Positions 24,765 to 34,023 are shown, counted from the first letter of the stretch. The stretch is 64,000 nt of DNA from JBBQXK01 sp052387255 (GCA_052387255.1 JBQTJI010000012.1:1-64000), one strand, 5' to 3'. The notes: generated from the sequence alone by a model not told the origin. Made by a program: numbers and translations.

Positions 24765-27071
24765 TCAGTGCAACTGCCCCTGCACCGTCGCCGTCAGGTC
24801 GTTGAGCGAGAAGGGCTTGGGCAGGAACACGGCGTTCGGGATCGTCGCCGACCCTTCCGTCAGCGCCTCTTCCGAGTAGCCCGAGACGAAGACCACCTTC
24901 ACGTGCGGGCGGTCCACCAGGGCCGCACGCACCCAGCTGGGCCCGTCCATGCCCGGCATCACCACGTCGGTGACGAAGATGTCGACGTCGAGCTTGGGGT
25001 CGGCCAGCGTCTTCAGCGCCTCTTCCGCGTTCTCGGCCTCGAGCACGGTATAGCCGCGCATCCGCAGCGCCCGGCTGGCAAAGGCGCGCACCGGGGCCTC
25101 GTCCTCGACCAACAGCACCACGCCTTCGCCCTGCCGTGCAACCGCGCGCTCCGGCACGGGGGCGGGCAACACCACCTCGTCGGGCATCGGCGCGTGGACC
25201 GGGAAGTAGACGTGGAACACCGACCCCTGCCCCACCTCGCTGTCGACAAAGACGAACCCGCCCGACTGCTTGACGATGCCATAGACCGTCGACAGACCCA
25301 GACCGGTGCCCTCGCCCACCCCCTTGGTGGTAAAGAACGGCTCGAAGATCTTGTCCAGACGGTCGGCGGGAATGCCGCAGCCGCTGTCCTGGACGCGGAT
25401 CACCGCATAGTCGCCGGGCGGCACCACGGCACGGTCGCGGCGCAGCTCTTCCGCCAAGCTCAGCGCCTCGGTCTCGACCCGGATGCGGCCGCCCTCGGGC
25501 ATGGCATCGCGGGCGTTCACGACCAGGTTCATCAGCACCTGTTCAAGCTGGCGCTTGTCGGCCCGGATCGCGCCCAGGTCGGGGGCATGCGCGAGCGTCA
25601 GCCTGATCCGCTCGCCCACCAGACGATTCAGCAGGTGGGTCATGTCGGACAGCACGTCCTGCAGGTCGATCCGCTCGGGCTTGAGCGTCTGCTTGCGCGA
25701 GAAGGCCAGAAGCTGGCCGACCAGGCTGGCCGCGCGGTTGGCGTTCTGGTGGATCTGGACCAGGTCGGCATAGTCGGGGTCGGCGGGGTCGTGGCGCAGC
25801 AGAAGAAGGTCGCAGTGCCCGGCGATGGCGGTCAAGAGATTGTTGAAGTCATGCGCGATGCCGCCCGCCAGCTGGCCGATGGCCTGCATCTTCTGGCTCT
25901 GCACGAACTGCGCCTCGAGCGTCTTGAGCGCGGTCGCGTCCTGCAGGATCGCCACCACCCCCGGACGCCCGCCCTCGACGATGCGGCGCAGCGTCACCTG
26001 GAAAAACGTCTCGCTTTCGGCCAGGCGCAGGCGCAGCACCTCGGCCCCGCCGGGCAGGCGTTCGGCCAGGACATCGTCCATCCAGTCCGACAGCGACCGG
26101 CCCAACCCCTCGAACGTCTCGGAAAAGGTCAGCGTGGCATCGCCCTCGATCGCCAGCAGCTCGCGCGCGGCCCGGTTCGCTACGCGCAAGGCCCCGTCGG
26201 GCCGGAACTTCAGCAGGGCCACCGGCACATGTTCGAAATCGGCGAGCATCGCCTCGTTCTCGGGCCGGTCGGGCACCGGCAGAAGGTAGATCTCGCGCCG
26301 CTCTCCGGGGCCGTCGACCTCGGCCAGGATGGCGCGCACCGGGCCGTCCACACCCGCCACCTCGACCTCTTCGCCCGAGCGGAAGGCGGTGGTGGTGAAC
26401 ACGCGGTCCATCCGCTTGGGCCGGTGGCCCAGAAGCCGACGCATCGCCTCGTTCGAGAACAGCACGACGCCGGTCTTGTTGGTCACCAGCATCGGCAGGC
26501 TCAGGCTTTCGGCCCCGCGCCCCGAGGCTGCCCGGTCGTTGAATTCCTCCAGCCGCCACAGGAACCGGTCTGCGACCAGCCGGTGCACCGACAGCCGCAT
26601 GTGGCCGCGCCGGGTGACCACATCCTCGCGCGCGGCACCGACATTGCGCGCCCGCGCCTGCAGCCGGTACAGGACCGAGGCCGGGCTGGCGAAATGGTCG
26701 GTCAGCACCGAGACCAGCGTCGCCCCGTTGTCGGCATGAAACCTGTCGACCGCCGCGCGGTTCTGGAAACCGATCTGGCCGATGTCGTCGGTGGTAAAGC
26801 ACGGCGTGGCATCGACGCCGACAAGCTGCGCCAGCCGCCCCTCGGTCCAGCGGTCGCGGAAGCCCGCCCAAGCGACGATGCCCCGGATCATCACCACCAG
26901 CGCGCAGAGCGTGATGCCCGCGACCGTCGCGGTCAGGCGTGCCCCCCGTTCCTCGACGAACAGGGTCACGGCAAGGCAGCACAGGCCCGCGACCAGCAGC
27001 AACCAGACCCGCGGGGCCACGCCGCGCGCGGTGCCGATCATGTCGCCGGACAGGGTGAGGGTGCGGAACAA
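24765..27071 (-). CDS. cckA: Hybrid histidine kinase CckA
   Basis: A 768-residue membrane hybrid kinase heading the CckA-ChpT-CtrA phosphorelay, which in Rhodobacterales controls motility, gene transfer agent production and stress rather than essential cell-cycle steps. Two N-terminal membrane helices (residues about 22-63) precede PAS-like domains. The H-box AIGQLAGGIAHDFNNLLTAI carries His407, followed by HATPase boxes NLVVNARDAMP, DSGCGIP and GEGTGLGLSTV. A C-terminal receiver has its Asp in DIFVTDVVMPGMDG and ends in the KPFSLNDL lysine region. The name is based on the typical H-box and architecture. Confidence 0.9.
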   Translation of the reverse strand: MFRTLTLSGDMIGTARGVAPRVWLLLVAGLCCLAVTLFVEERGARLTATVAGITLCALVVMIRGIVAWAGFRDRWTEGRLAQLVGVDATPCFTTDDIGQIGFQNRAAVDRFHADNGATLVSVLTDHFASPASVLYRLQARARNVGAAREDVVTRRGHMRLSVHRLVADRFLWRLEEFNDRAASGRGAESLSLPMLVTNKTGVVLFSNEAMRRLLGHRPKRMDRVFTTTAFRSGEEVEVAGVDGPVRAILAEVDGPGERREIYLLPVPDRPENEAMLADFEHVPVALLKFRPDGALRVANRAARELLAIEGDATLTFSETFEGLGRSLSDWMDDVLAERLPGGAEVLRLRLAESETFFQVTLRRIVEGGRPGVVAILQDATALKTLEAQFVQSQKMQAIGQLAGGIAHDFNNLLTAIAGHCDLLLLRHDPADPDYADLVQIHQNANRAASLVGQLLAFSRKQTLKPERIDLQDVLSDMTHLLNRLVGERIRLTLAHAPDLGAIRADKRQLEQVLMNLVVNARDAMPEGGRIRVETEALSLAEELRRDRAVVPPGDYAVIRVQDSGCGIPADRLDKIFEPFFTTKGVGEGTGLGLSTVYGIVKQSGGFVFVDSEVGQGSVFHVYFPVHAPMPDEVVLPAPVPERAVARQGEGVVLLVEDEAPVRAFASRALRMRGYTVLEAENAEEALKTLADPKLDVDIFVTDVVMPGMDGPSWVRAALVDRPHVKVVFVSGYSEEALTEGSATIPNAVFLPKPFSLNDLTATVQGQLH

Positions 27072-27194
27072 GGGCGTTCTCCGTCAGAATCGGCGCGGGC
27101 CCCGGGCCCCTGCTCACCCCATCAGCAGCGAGAATCGTTAAACGGGCCTTAATCACGGACCGGAAAGCGGAAACGCCGCCGGTTGAATTTCACT

Positions 27195-28352
27195 TTAGGC
27201 CACACGCCTTAGCTGCGCCAGAAAAAAACCGTCGCCGCCCTGCAGCGGCGTGAACCTGTGTTCGCCGACCAGCGACCAGCCGGGGACGCGCGCCAGGAAC
27301 GCCGCGACCTGCACGCCATTCTCGGCCTCGATCATCGAACAGGTCGCATAGGCCAGCAGCCCGCCCGGCGCCACCAGCGCGGCAGCGGCCTCCAAGATGC
27401 GCGCCTGCAGCCCCACAAGGTCGGCCAGGCGGGCGGGCGTCAGCGCCCATTTCCCCTCGGGCACGCGACGCCAGCTGCCCGAACCGGAACAGGGCGCGTC
27501 GACCAGCACCAGCGGGTGCGGATCGGGGGCCTGTCCGGGGGGAACGCGCGCGATCCGCGCCCCGGCACGCGCCGCACGGACGGACAGGTCGCGCATCCGC
27601 CCGGCGTCCGCGTCATGCGCCGTGACCCTTGCGCCCCGCGCCGCAAGCGCCAGCGCCTTGCCCCCGCCGCCCGCGCAATAGTCGAGCACCGCCAGCCCCG
27701 GCGTGACCGGCAGCGCCTGCACCACGGCCTGCGACGCGGCGTCCTGCAGTTCGACCAGCCCTTCGGCAAAGCATTGCGATGTCTGGATTTTCCGCGCCCC
27801 ATCGGTGACCAGCAGCGCGGTTTCGGCCAGCGGGTGCGGGACCGTCCCGATGCCCTCGGCCAGCAGCCGCACGCCTGCGTCCGAGGCATCGATCCGCGCC
27901 GTGTTGACGCGCAGGAACACCGGCGCACGATGGCGCAGCGCGGACATCACCGGCACGAAATCCGCCCCGAGCGCGGCTTGCAGGTCAGGTCCCAGCCAAT
28001 CGGGACAGTCCAGCGCCACCAGCCCCGTCGCCAGCCCCGGATCGTCCGCTTCGGAGGGGCCAAGGGCCTCGGGCGCATGGCCGAGGCCGGTGAACACCGC
28101 GCCAGGGTCGTCGCCACGCGCGCGCAGGCCGCCCAGGACCAGCCCGCGCCCGCTGTCCGCCCCGCCCCGATGGGCAAAGGACCGCCGGCAGCGGATAGCG
28201 TCGAACACGATGTCGCGCACCGCCTGCCGGTCGCCCGAACCGGCATAGCGGCTGGCCCGGCCCCAGTTGGTCAGCGCCTGTTCGGCGGGGGTTCCCGTCA
28301 GCCAGCGGTCGAGCACGCCGATGGCGGCCTGGTGCCTGGCGGCGGGCGTCAT
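27195..28352 (-). CDS. RsmB/NOP2-type RNA cytosine-C5 methyltransferase
   Basis: A 385-residue SAM-dependent methyltransferase for 16S rRNA or a tRNA cytosine. The N-terminal NusB-like region (MTPAARHQAAIGVLDRWL) precedes the Rossmann fold: SAM motif I is VLDYCAGGGGKALALAA, motif IV with the first catalytic Cys is VDAPCSGSGSWRRVPEGKW and motif VI with the second is YATCSMIEAENG. ATG at 28352 begins the conserved region; a TTG 11 codons upstream is less likely. It ends about 43 bp downstream of guaB on the same strand. Its exact RNA target is not decided here. Confidence 0.85.
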   Translation of the reverse strand: MTPAARHQAAIGVLDRWLTGTPAEQALTNWGRASRYAGSGDRQAVRDIVFDAIRCRRSFAHRGGADSGRGLVLGGLRARGDDPGAVFTGLGHAPEALGPSEADDPGLATGLVALDCPDWLGPDLQAALGADFVPVMSALRHRAPVFLRVNTARIDASDAGVRLLAEGIGTVPHPLAETALLVTDGARKIQTSQCFAEGLVELQDAASQAVVQALPVTPGLAVLDYCAGGGGKALALAARGARVTAHDADAGRMRDLSVRAARAGARIARVPPGQAPDPHPLVLVDAPCSGSGSWRRVPEGKWALTPARLADLVGLQARILEAAAALVAPGGLLAYATCSMIEAENGVQVAAFLARVPGWSLVGEHRFTPLQGGDGFFLAQLRRVA

Positions 28353-28395
28353 GACTTCATGCGGTGGATGAGGATCGCCATGCAACCCATTGGCG

Positions 28396-29841
28396 TTACA
28401 TCACGCGGTAGTTCGGGCTTTCCCGCGTGATCTGCACGTCATGGACATGGCTTTCCTTCAGCCCCGCCCCGGTGATGCGCACAAAACGGCACCCCGACCG
28501 CATCGCGGCAATCGTCGGCTGGCCGGTATAGCCCATGGCGGCGCGCAGGCCGCCGACCATCTGGTGCAGCACCGCCGCGACCGACCCCTTGTAGGGCACC
28601 TGCCCCTCGATCCCCTCGGGCACCAGCTTGTCACTGGCGGCATCCTTCTGGAAATAGCGGTCGGCCGACCCCCGTGCCATGGCCCCGAGCGACCCCATCC
28701 CGCGATAGGACTTGAAGCTGCGGCCCTGGTACAGGATCACCTCGCCGGGGGACTCGTCGGTTCCCGCAATCGCCGAGCCGACCATGGCGCAGGACGCCCC
28801 CGCCGCGATGGCCTTGGCGAAATCGCCGGAATACTTGATGCCGCCATCGGCGATCACCGGCACGTCCCCGGCAGCCCCCGCCGCGTCCATGATCGCCGTC
28901 AGCTGCGGCACGCCCACGCCCGCCACGATCCGCGTGGTGCAGATCGACCCCGGCCCGATGCCCACCTTCACCGCATCCGCCCCGGCCCCGATCAGCGCGC
29001 GCGTCGCCTCGGCCGTCGCCACGTTTCCGGCGACCACCTGCACGTCGTTCGACAGCCGCTTGATCCGCTCGACGGCTCGGGCCACGCCTTCGGAATGCCC
29101 ATGCGCGGTGTCGATCACCACCATGTCGACCCCGGCGTCGATCAGCGCCTGAGACCGCTCGTACCCCGCATCGCCCACGGTACTCGCCGCCGCCACCCGC
29201 AACCGGCCAAGCGCATCCTTGCAGGCCTGCGGGTTCAGCACCGACTGCTCGGTGTCCTTCAGCGTCAGCAGGCCCGTCAGCCGCCCCGTGCCATCCGTCA
29301 CCAGAAGCTTCTCGATCCGCCGCGCCTTCATCAGGCTGATCGCCGCCTCCCGATCCACCGGTTCGCGCAAGATCGCCAGGTTGTCGGCGGTCATCATCAC
29401 CCGCACCGGCGTGCGGTCGTCCTGCGCGAACCGCATGTCGCGGTTGGTGACGATGCCCACCACGCGGCCCCCCTCCACCACCGGGAACCCGGTGATGTTG
29501 TAGCGCTCCATCAGCACCTTGGCATCGGCCAGGGTCTGCTCGGGGGTCAGCGTGATCGGGTTGTAGACGACGCCCGATTCAAACCGCTTCACCCGCCGCA
29601 CCTCCTGCGCCTGGGCGGCTGCGTCAAGGTTGCGGTGGATCACGCCCATGCCCCCCGCCTGCGCCATGGCGATGGCCATGCGCGCCTCGGTCACCGTGTC
29701 CATGGCGCTGGACAGCAGGGGAATGTTCAGCCGGACCCTGCGCGTCACGAAGGTCGCGGTATCCGCCTCGGACGGCAGTACGGAGGACGCCGCAGGCACC
29801 AGAAGCACATCGTCAAAGGTGAGGGCCTCGCGAATCTCCAT
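28396..29841 (-). CDS. guaB: IMP dehydrogenase
   Basis: A 481-residue enzyme oxidising IMP to XMP, the committed step to GMP. The start EALTFDDVLLVPA and SAMDTVTEARMAIAMAQAGG are diagnostic; two CBS domains occupy about residues 95-205 (ITGFPVVEGGRVVGIVTNRD, IEKLLVTDGTGRLTGLLTLKD). The catalytic loop GIGPGSICTTRIVAGVG holds the active Cys, with the mobile flap SADRYFQ near the C-terminus. No guanine riboswitch fold was noticed upstream. Confidence 0.97.
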   Translation of the reverse strand: MEIREALTFDDVLLVPAASSVLPSEADTATFVTRRVRLNIPLLSSAMDTVTEARMAIAMAQAGGMGVIHRNLDAAAQAQEVRRVKRFESGVVYNPITLTPEQTLADAKVLMERYNITGFPVVEGGRVVGIVTNRDMRFAQDDRTPVRVMMTADNLAILREPVDREAAISLMKARRIEKLLVTDGTGRLTGLLTLKDTEQSVLNPQACKDALGRLRVAAASTVGDAGYERSQALIDAGVDMVVIDTAHGHSEGVARAVERIKRLSNDVQVVAGNVATAEATRALIGAGADAVKVGIGPGSICTTRIVAGVGVPQLTAIMDAAGAAGDVPVIADGGIKYSGDFAKAIAAGASCAMVGSAIAGTDESPGEVILYQGRSFKSYRGMGSLGAMARGSADRYFQKDAASDKLVPEGIEGQVPYKGSVAAVLHQMVGGLRAAMGYTGQPTIAAMRSGCRFVRITGAGLKESHVHDVQITRESPNYRVM

Positions 29842-29960
29842 GGCATGCTCCCTGGACGGTCTCGTTTGGCGGTTCCCTGTTTCACGGGGGGGGTGCGAAG
29901 GCAAGAGGGTCTTGCGGCGGGCGGTGGCCCGTGCTGATCCTCGGGGCATCAGGGGGCCCC

Positions 29961-30665
29961 ATGCGCATCGCCATCGTCGAGAACACCCGCGTCACCCACC
30001 ACGGCCAGGTCGGCGTGGCCCTGCACGAGGCAGGGGCGGTGATCGACCTTTTTCGACCCTACGAGGGGCAGCCCCTGCCCGCCGGACCGGGGGCGCATGA
30101 CGGGATCGTGGTGTTCGGCGGCGAGCAGACGGCGCTGGATGATGCGACGCACCCCTACCTGCCGGAACTTGCCCGCCTGATGGCGGCGTTTTCGGGGGCC
30201 GACAAGGCGGTGCTGGGCATCTGCCTGGGGGCCCAGGTTCTGGCGCGGGGCTTGGGCGCGCAGAACCTGCTGGGGGCCGCCCCCGAGTTCGGCTGGTGCG
30301 ACGTGGCCCTGACGGGAGCCGCAGCGGACGACCCGGTGCTGGCGGGTCTGCCGCAGGCGTTCCCGATCTTCCAGTGGCATTCCGACAGTTTTACGCTGCC
30401 ACCGGGGGCGGTGCACCTGGCGTCTTCTGCGATGGCGGCGCAGCAGGCGTTCCGGGTGGGCCGGGCGACCTATGGGTTCCAGTTCCACTTCGAGGCGAAC
30501 CGGGCGGTGGTGGCGGATTGGGTAAGGCGGTTTCCCGATCTGGTGGAGGGGCACGAGGCGGGATTTGCGGGGCGGTTGGCGGAGCGTGGGGGGCGCGAAG
30601 GGGTGATCGCGGATGCGGCGGGGTTGGCGATTGCGCGGGGGTGGGTGGGGGTGATTCAAGAGTAA
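29961..30665 (+). CDS. Class I glutamine amidotransferase domain protein
   Basis: A 234-residue stand-alone class I GATase. The nucleophile Cys lies in VLGICLGAQVLARGLGA, and the His/Glu pair is in YGFQFHFEANRAVV, with QWHSDSF in between. Such proteins, formerly called GMP synthase-like, transfer glutamine ammonia or act as gamma-glutamyl hydrolases; the acceptor is unknown. Start ATG 29961 is preceded by AGGGGGCCCC. It is divergent from guaB. The TAA stop is inside a GTAAGGTGGGC sequence that resembles the end of the dispersed palindrome family. Confidence 0.8.
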   Translation: MRIAIVENTRVTHHGQVGVALHEAGAVIDLFRPYEGQPLPAGPGAHDGIVVFGGEQTALDDATHPYLPELARLMAAFSGADKAVLGICLGAQVLARGLGAQNLLGAAPEFGWCDVALTGAAADDPVLAGLPQAFPIFQWHSDSFTLPPGAVHLASSAMAAQQAFRVGRATYGFQFHFEANRAVVADWVRRFPDLVEGHEAGFAGRLAERGGREGVIADAAGLAIARGWVGVIQE

Positions 30666-30704
30666 GGTGGGCAGCGGAGTGGTGTGCAATCAATGCTCAC
30701 CCTA
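30663..30704. repeat. Degenerate dispersed palindrome, copy E
   Basis: AAGGTGGGCA (30664-30673) is paired imperfectly with TGCTCACCCTACG (30693-30705). The outer ends match the CGTAGGGTGGGC terminus seen at 33944 and 62843, but the middle has decayed. The TAA stop of the amidotransferase is at its left end. Confidence 0.45.
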
Positions 30705-30711
30705 CGAGCCA

Positions 30712-31554
30712 CTAATCAACAAAATTGGCATACTCAAGTGGGCATGATGGCCCGCTCCAGTCGTAAGATGAAAACAGACCTCTGAGGCATTCCTCTAAAT
30801 GCAAAAGAGACTGCGGATTCAACTCCAGCGACCCAACGCTTCCATCAGCGATGGTTACGATGTACTTTGTTTCATCTAAACCACGATCATATGCATCTGT
30901 TTCAAATCTATTTCTCAGACGACTTGCCTGATAGTCAATCGGGGAGCGGCCATTTTTTGGGCCTAGCTGCTGCGCCCTGCTTTCGCGATGACTGATTGAA
31001 TCACGCATGTGATGAACATTGCCGAACTGATCATCAAACAGTCTGAAGACGGTCGCAAGCTTTGTGTTGGCTGGATCAATAGCCATGAGTTCTTTCAAGC
31101 TCTTTCCGAACTGGCTGAAGGAAAGCACGCAAGATTCGGCCAACCGAAGCATCGCCCGCTGAAAAAGATCTCGCGATTGATGAACCCTTCCAGTGTCAAT
31201 TCCAAATTTGATCGCCGACCGTCCTTCGGCTTCTTTATCTTTCCAAAACGGCGGCAAACTGCTCTTGATCGCTGCCCACTTCTTGTCGTATTCGCTTACT
31301 TGTATTTCTTGATTCACAATTGCTAGCCGCAACATCCCCGACCAAAGAGAGTTGTATACTGCGCAAGCGTCCAAGAACGATGACTCTATGTCGTGAACCA
31401 GTTCGGAGATTTCAAGCACCTTTGCATTGGAAGGCAAGTCAAGGCATAACCCCGGTCGCAAGGTATCAAAATAAATACCTCTGGCAAGCGACTGTAATGC
31501 TTCCCCTTTCGGAGGCAAAAATACCAAACGCGCTCGTGAGATTGGTTTAGCCAT
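30712..31554 (-). CDS. Hypothetical protein in AT-rich patch, possible HEPN-like
   Basis: A 280-residue soluble protein I do not recognise. Base composition is clearly AT-richer than its neighbours, which points to recent acquisition. It is predicted mostly helical; residues 184-189 read RDSISH within HHMRDSISHRES, matching the Arg-x4-6-His motif of HEPN ribonucleases, which are common in toxin and abortive-infection systems. That match is short and could be chance. It lies just downstream of a toxin-antitoxin pair on the same strand. The ATG at 31554 was chosen as the first ATG after an Arg-rich, unconserved stretch; no strong ribosome-binding site is seen. Confidence 0.6.
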   Translation of the reverse strand: MAKPISRARLVFLPPKGEALQSLARGIYFDTLRPGLCLDLPSNAKVLEISELVHDIESSFLDACAVYNSLWSGMLRLAIVNQEIQVSEYDKKWAAIKSSLPPFWKDKEAEGRSAIKFGIDTGRVHQSRDLFQRAMLRLAESCVLSFSQFGKSLKELMAIDPANTKLATVFRLFDDQFGNVHHMRDSISHRESRAQQLGPKNGRSPIDYQASRLRNRFETDAYDRGLDETKYIVTIADGSVGSLELNPQSLLHLEECLRGLFSSYDWSGPSCPLEYANFVD

Positions 31555-31634
31555 TCGTCTTCGTAGCCAACATGATCGCCTCCTGTGAAACCTCGACATT
31601 CCCGAATTGGCGCATCCGATTCCCTACCATGACG

Positions 31635-31928
31635 CTATCCTCGGTCCTCACGCTCATGAAACACCCGTGCCACTAGCACTTTCTGCTCTCGCACCTCATA
31701 AAGACAAACGTAGCTGCCTTTGCCGAATCGCACAACCATGGCGCGCAACGCGGTTTCAGGAACGGGACGACCGATCAGCGGCATTGTGGACAAGCGCATC
31801 ACAGCAACCTTGATAGCCGCCAGCATGCGGTTGGCAGCAATTGGGTTCTTGTCCCGCAAAAAGCAGTCCAGGCGGTCAAGGTCGGCCAGCGCGCTGGAGA
31901 TTAGCGCAACTTCGTAGGAGGCGGGCAT
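31635..31928 (-). CDS. RelE/ParE family toxin
   Basis: A 97-residue toxin of the ParE/RelE fold. The pattern ISSALADLDRLDCFLRDKNPIAANRMLAAI (helical hairpin) followed by LSTMPLIGRPVPE and a C-terminal YVCLYEVREQKVLVARVFHERED is typical of ParE-type toxins, which poison gyrase or act as mRNA interferases. The start ATG at 31928 is inside the upstream antitoxin gene, which overlaps by 28 bp, so the two are coupled. The region is AT-richer than the genome average. Confidence 0.82.
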   Translation of the reverse strand: MPASYEVALISSALADLDRLDCFLRDKNPIAANRMLAAIKVAVMRLSTMPLIGRPVPETALRAMVVRFGKGSYVCLYEVREQKVLVARVFHEREDRG

Positions 31929-32080
31929 GGGGCGGCTGGGTCTGTCGTCCTTGCATCCACCCATTGGCAGAATGCTTCCAGCGTGTGCCCGAGGCCGTCA
32001 CGATCAAATTCAGCCAAACGCGCGAGCGCGATCTTGATCTCGGCGTCAGGAATGATCGGATCAGGTGCGATATGGTTCAT
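31901..32080 (-). CDS. Short antitoxin partner of the ParE-type toxin (59 aa)
   Basis: A 59-residue reading frame starting ATG 32080 and ending TAA 31901. The protein reads MNHIAPDPIIPDAEIKIALA, then a helical LARLAEFDRDGLGHTLEAF core with a Trp-Val-Asp-Ala-Arg turn, and a Pro-rich tail ending PTKLR. The order antitoxin-then-toxin with a 28-bp overlap and the small acidic helical product fit a ParD-like role. No Shine-Dalgarno sequence is visible. Family membership is inferred mainly from position. Confidence 0.62.
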   Translation of the reverse strand: MNHIAPDPIIPDAEIKIALARLAEFDRDGLGHTLEAFCQWVDARTTDPAAPCPPPTKLR

Positions 32081-32124
32081 GATGAGGAGGGTAGAGCACG
32101 AGGTCCTGAAAGTCCATCTTCAAC

Positions 32125-32916
32125 TCACCCTTCTCCTCCCCTCAACACCGGAAACCAGTCCTCCCGCAACCGCTCCCCCGCCTTCATCCCGTGCCCCGGA
32201 TAGGGCGGTGATGTCCGCCCCGGACGGTCCACCACCCGCACGTCCTCGCCCACCAGACGCAGCGAGAACGCCCGCCGCCGCGTCGCCGCCGTGTTCCCCC
32301 TTGCCCCGTGCAGGGTGCGGAAGTGGAAGGCGACGGCGTCGCCCGGTTCCATCTCCCATTCCAGCACGCGCATCCCCTCGGCGTCGGGGTCGGGGACGGG
32401 CATGTAGCGGTCGGGGTCGGGGTAGAAGGCGGTCTCGGCCAGCCAGCGGGTGGGCAGCACCTCGCGCGGCCAGAGATGCGACCCGGCGACACAGCGCAAG
32501 CTGGCCTCGCGCACCGGATCGACGGGGGACCAGAAGCTGACGGTCTGGCGGCCTTCGACAAAGTAATAGGGGCCGTCCTGGTGCCAGGGGGTGGGTTTCG
32601 CCGTGCCGGGTTCCTTGACCAGCACATGGTCGTGGAACATCTGCACCCGCGCCGACCCCATCAGCCGCCCCGCCACCTCTGCCACCGCACTCTCGCGGAT
32701 GACCCGCGCGAACTCGGGGATCCGCTCCCAGTTGCAGTAGTCGTCGAAGAACCGCCCCGCCTCGCCGGGTTTGAGGTTTTCCGACGCATAGGGGCCAGGT
32801 TCGGCCATGTTCCGCGCGATGCCGGCGGCGATCACGTCGACCCAAGTTCGCCACAGCCCGCGCACCAGCACCGCTCCGTCTCGGGCATAGGCCGCCACAT
32901 CCTCGTCACTGACCAT
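32125..32916 (-). CDS. Phytanoyl-CoA dioxygenase family protein
   Basis: A 263-residue Fe(II)/2-oxoglutarate oxygenase of the PhyH family. The iron site is HQDGPYY (His-x-Asp) with the distal His in FHFRTLHGARGN, and the 2-oxoglutarate Arg is in the following RRRAFSLRLVGEDVR segment. The family hydroxylates small lipids, alkaloids or osmolytes such as proline and ectoine; the substrate here is open. ATG 32916 has an excellent GGAGGTG site six bases upstream. It is divergent from the cytochrome gene. Confidence 0.85.
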   Translation of the reverse strand: MVSDEDVAAYARDGAVLVRGLWRTWVDVIAAGIARNMAEPGPYASENLKPGEAGRFFDDYCNWERIPEFARVIRESAVAEVAGRLMGSARVQMFHDHVLVKEPGTAKPTPWHQDGPYYFVEGRQTVSFWSPVDPVREASLRCVAGSHLWPREVLPTRWLAETAFYPDPDRYMPVPDPDAEGMRVLEWEMEPGDAVAFHFRTLHGARGNTAATRRRAFSLRLVGEDVRVVDRPGRTSPPYPGHGMKAGERLREDWFPVLRGGEG

Positions 32917-33059
32917 GGGACACCTCCGGCCCATACCCTGCCCCGGCGGCAGACCCTTGCCAAGTCCCGGCACCTTTCCGCCCCCCACACGGGCGGTTGT
33001 CTTGCAAGGGTCATGCCCGCGTCCCAGACTGGCCCGCACAACCGCAAGGAGGCGAACCC

Positions 33060-33947
33060 ATGCGCATCGGCCGGATCATCCTGGGGCTTTTGGTCATCGG
33101 CGGCGTGGTCGCCTGGTACGTGACGGCACCCGCGCCACTGTCCGACCGTGACGTCGCGGGCGTCACCGGCGACGGGGCGCGGGGGGCGCTGGTCTTTGCC
33201 GCCGCAGGCTGCGCGTCCTGCCACATGGCCGACAAGGCGGAGGGCGAGGCGCAGCTGGTGCTGTCGGGCGGTCAGCGGTTCGCCACCGCCTTCGGCACCT
33301 TCGTCGCCCCCAACATCTCGACCGATCCGACGCATGGCATCGGCGGCTGGACGCTGGCCGCCTTCGCATCCGCCGTGCAGCGCGGGGTTTCGCCAGAGGG
33401 CCAGCACCTGTACCCGGCCTTTCCTTACACCGCCTATGCCAAGGCCACGTTGCAGGATGTGGCCGACCTCAAGGCCTACATGGACACGTTGCCCGCCTCG
33501 CCCGAACCGTCGAAACCGCATGAGCTGGGGTTCCCCTTCAACATCCGCGCCACGCTGGGGGGGTGGAAGTTCCTGTTCGCGCAGGGCGGATGGGCGGTGC
33601 CGGGCAACCTGACACCCACCGAGGCGCGCGGGCGCTACATCGCCGAGGCGCTTGGCCATTGCGGCGAATGCCACACGCCGCGCAACGGGCTGGGGGGGCT
33701 GGACACCGCGCGGTGGCTGGGGGGGGCACCCAATCCGTCGGGACAGGGGACGATCCCGAACATCACGTCGGGCAAGCTCGACTGGTCCGAGGCGGAGATC
33801 CTCGAGTACCTGACCACCGGCTTCACCCCCGACTACGACTCGGCGGGGGGGCACATGGCGCTGGTGGTCGAGAACATGGCCCGGCTGCCCGCCAGCGACC
33901 GCCAGGCAGTCGCGGCCTATCTGAAACGGGTGCCCGCAGTGCCGTAG
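33060..33947 (+). CDS. Membrane-anchored diheme c-type cytochrome
   Basis: A 295-residue periplasmic electron carrier. An N-terminal uncleaved-looking anchor (IGRIILGLLVIGGVVAWYV) is followed by two cytochrome c domains with haem sites CASCH at residues 51-55 and CGECH at 201-205; possible axial Met ligands lie after each. It resembles the cytochrome subunits of membrane alcohol or aldehyde dehydrogenases, but no dehydrogenase gene is adjacent. ATG 33060 has AAGGAGG upstream. The TAG stop is the first part of a dispersed palindrome. Confidence 0.88.
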   Translation: MRIGRIILGLLVIGGVVAWYVTAPAPLSDRDVAGVTGDGARGALVFAAAGCASCHMADKAEGEAQLVLSGGQRFATAFGTFVAPNISTDPTHGIGGWTLAAFASAVQRGVSPEGQHLYPAFPYTAYAKATLQDVADLKAYMDTLPASPEPSKPHELGFPFNIRATLGGWKFLFAQGGWAVPGNLTPTEARGRYIAEALGHCGECHTPRNGLGGLDTARWLGGAPNPSGQGTIPNITSGKLDWSEAEILEYLTTGFTPDYDSAGGHMALVVENMARLPASDRQAVAAYLKRVPAVP

Positions 33948-33997
33948 GGTGCGAAATCTGCCCACGGTTGCGTAGTGGCTTGCAGATTGCCCACCCT
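33944..33997. repeat. Dispersed palindrome, copy F (GTAGGGTG family)
   Basis: The left end GTAGGGTGCGAAATCTGC (33944-33961) pairs with GCAGATTGCCCACCCT (33982-33997). The left terminus contains the TAG stop of the cytochrome gene (33945-33947). The inner sequence differs from copies A-C but shares AGATTGCCCACCCT with the element at 62843. Confidence 0.65.
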
Positions 33998-34023
33998 TGT
34001 CTCTTGTCGTTATGTCAGGATGA

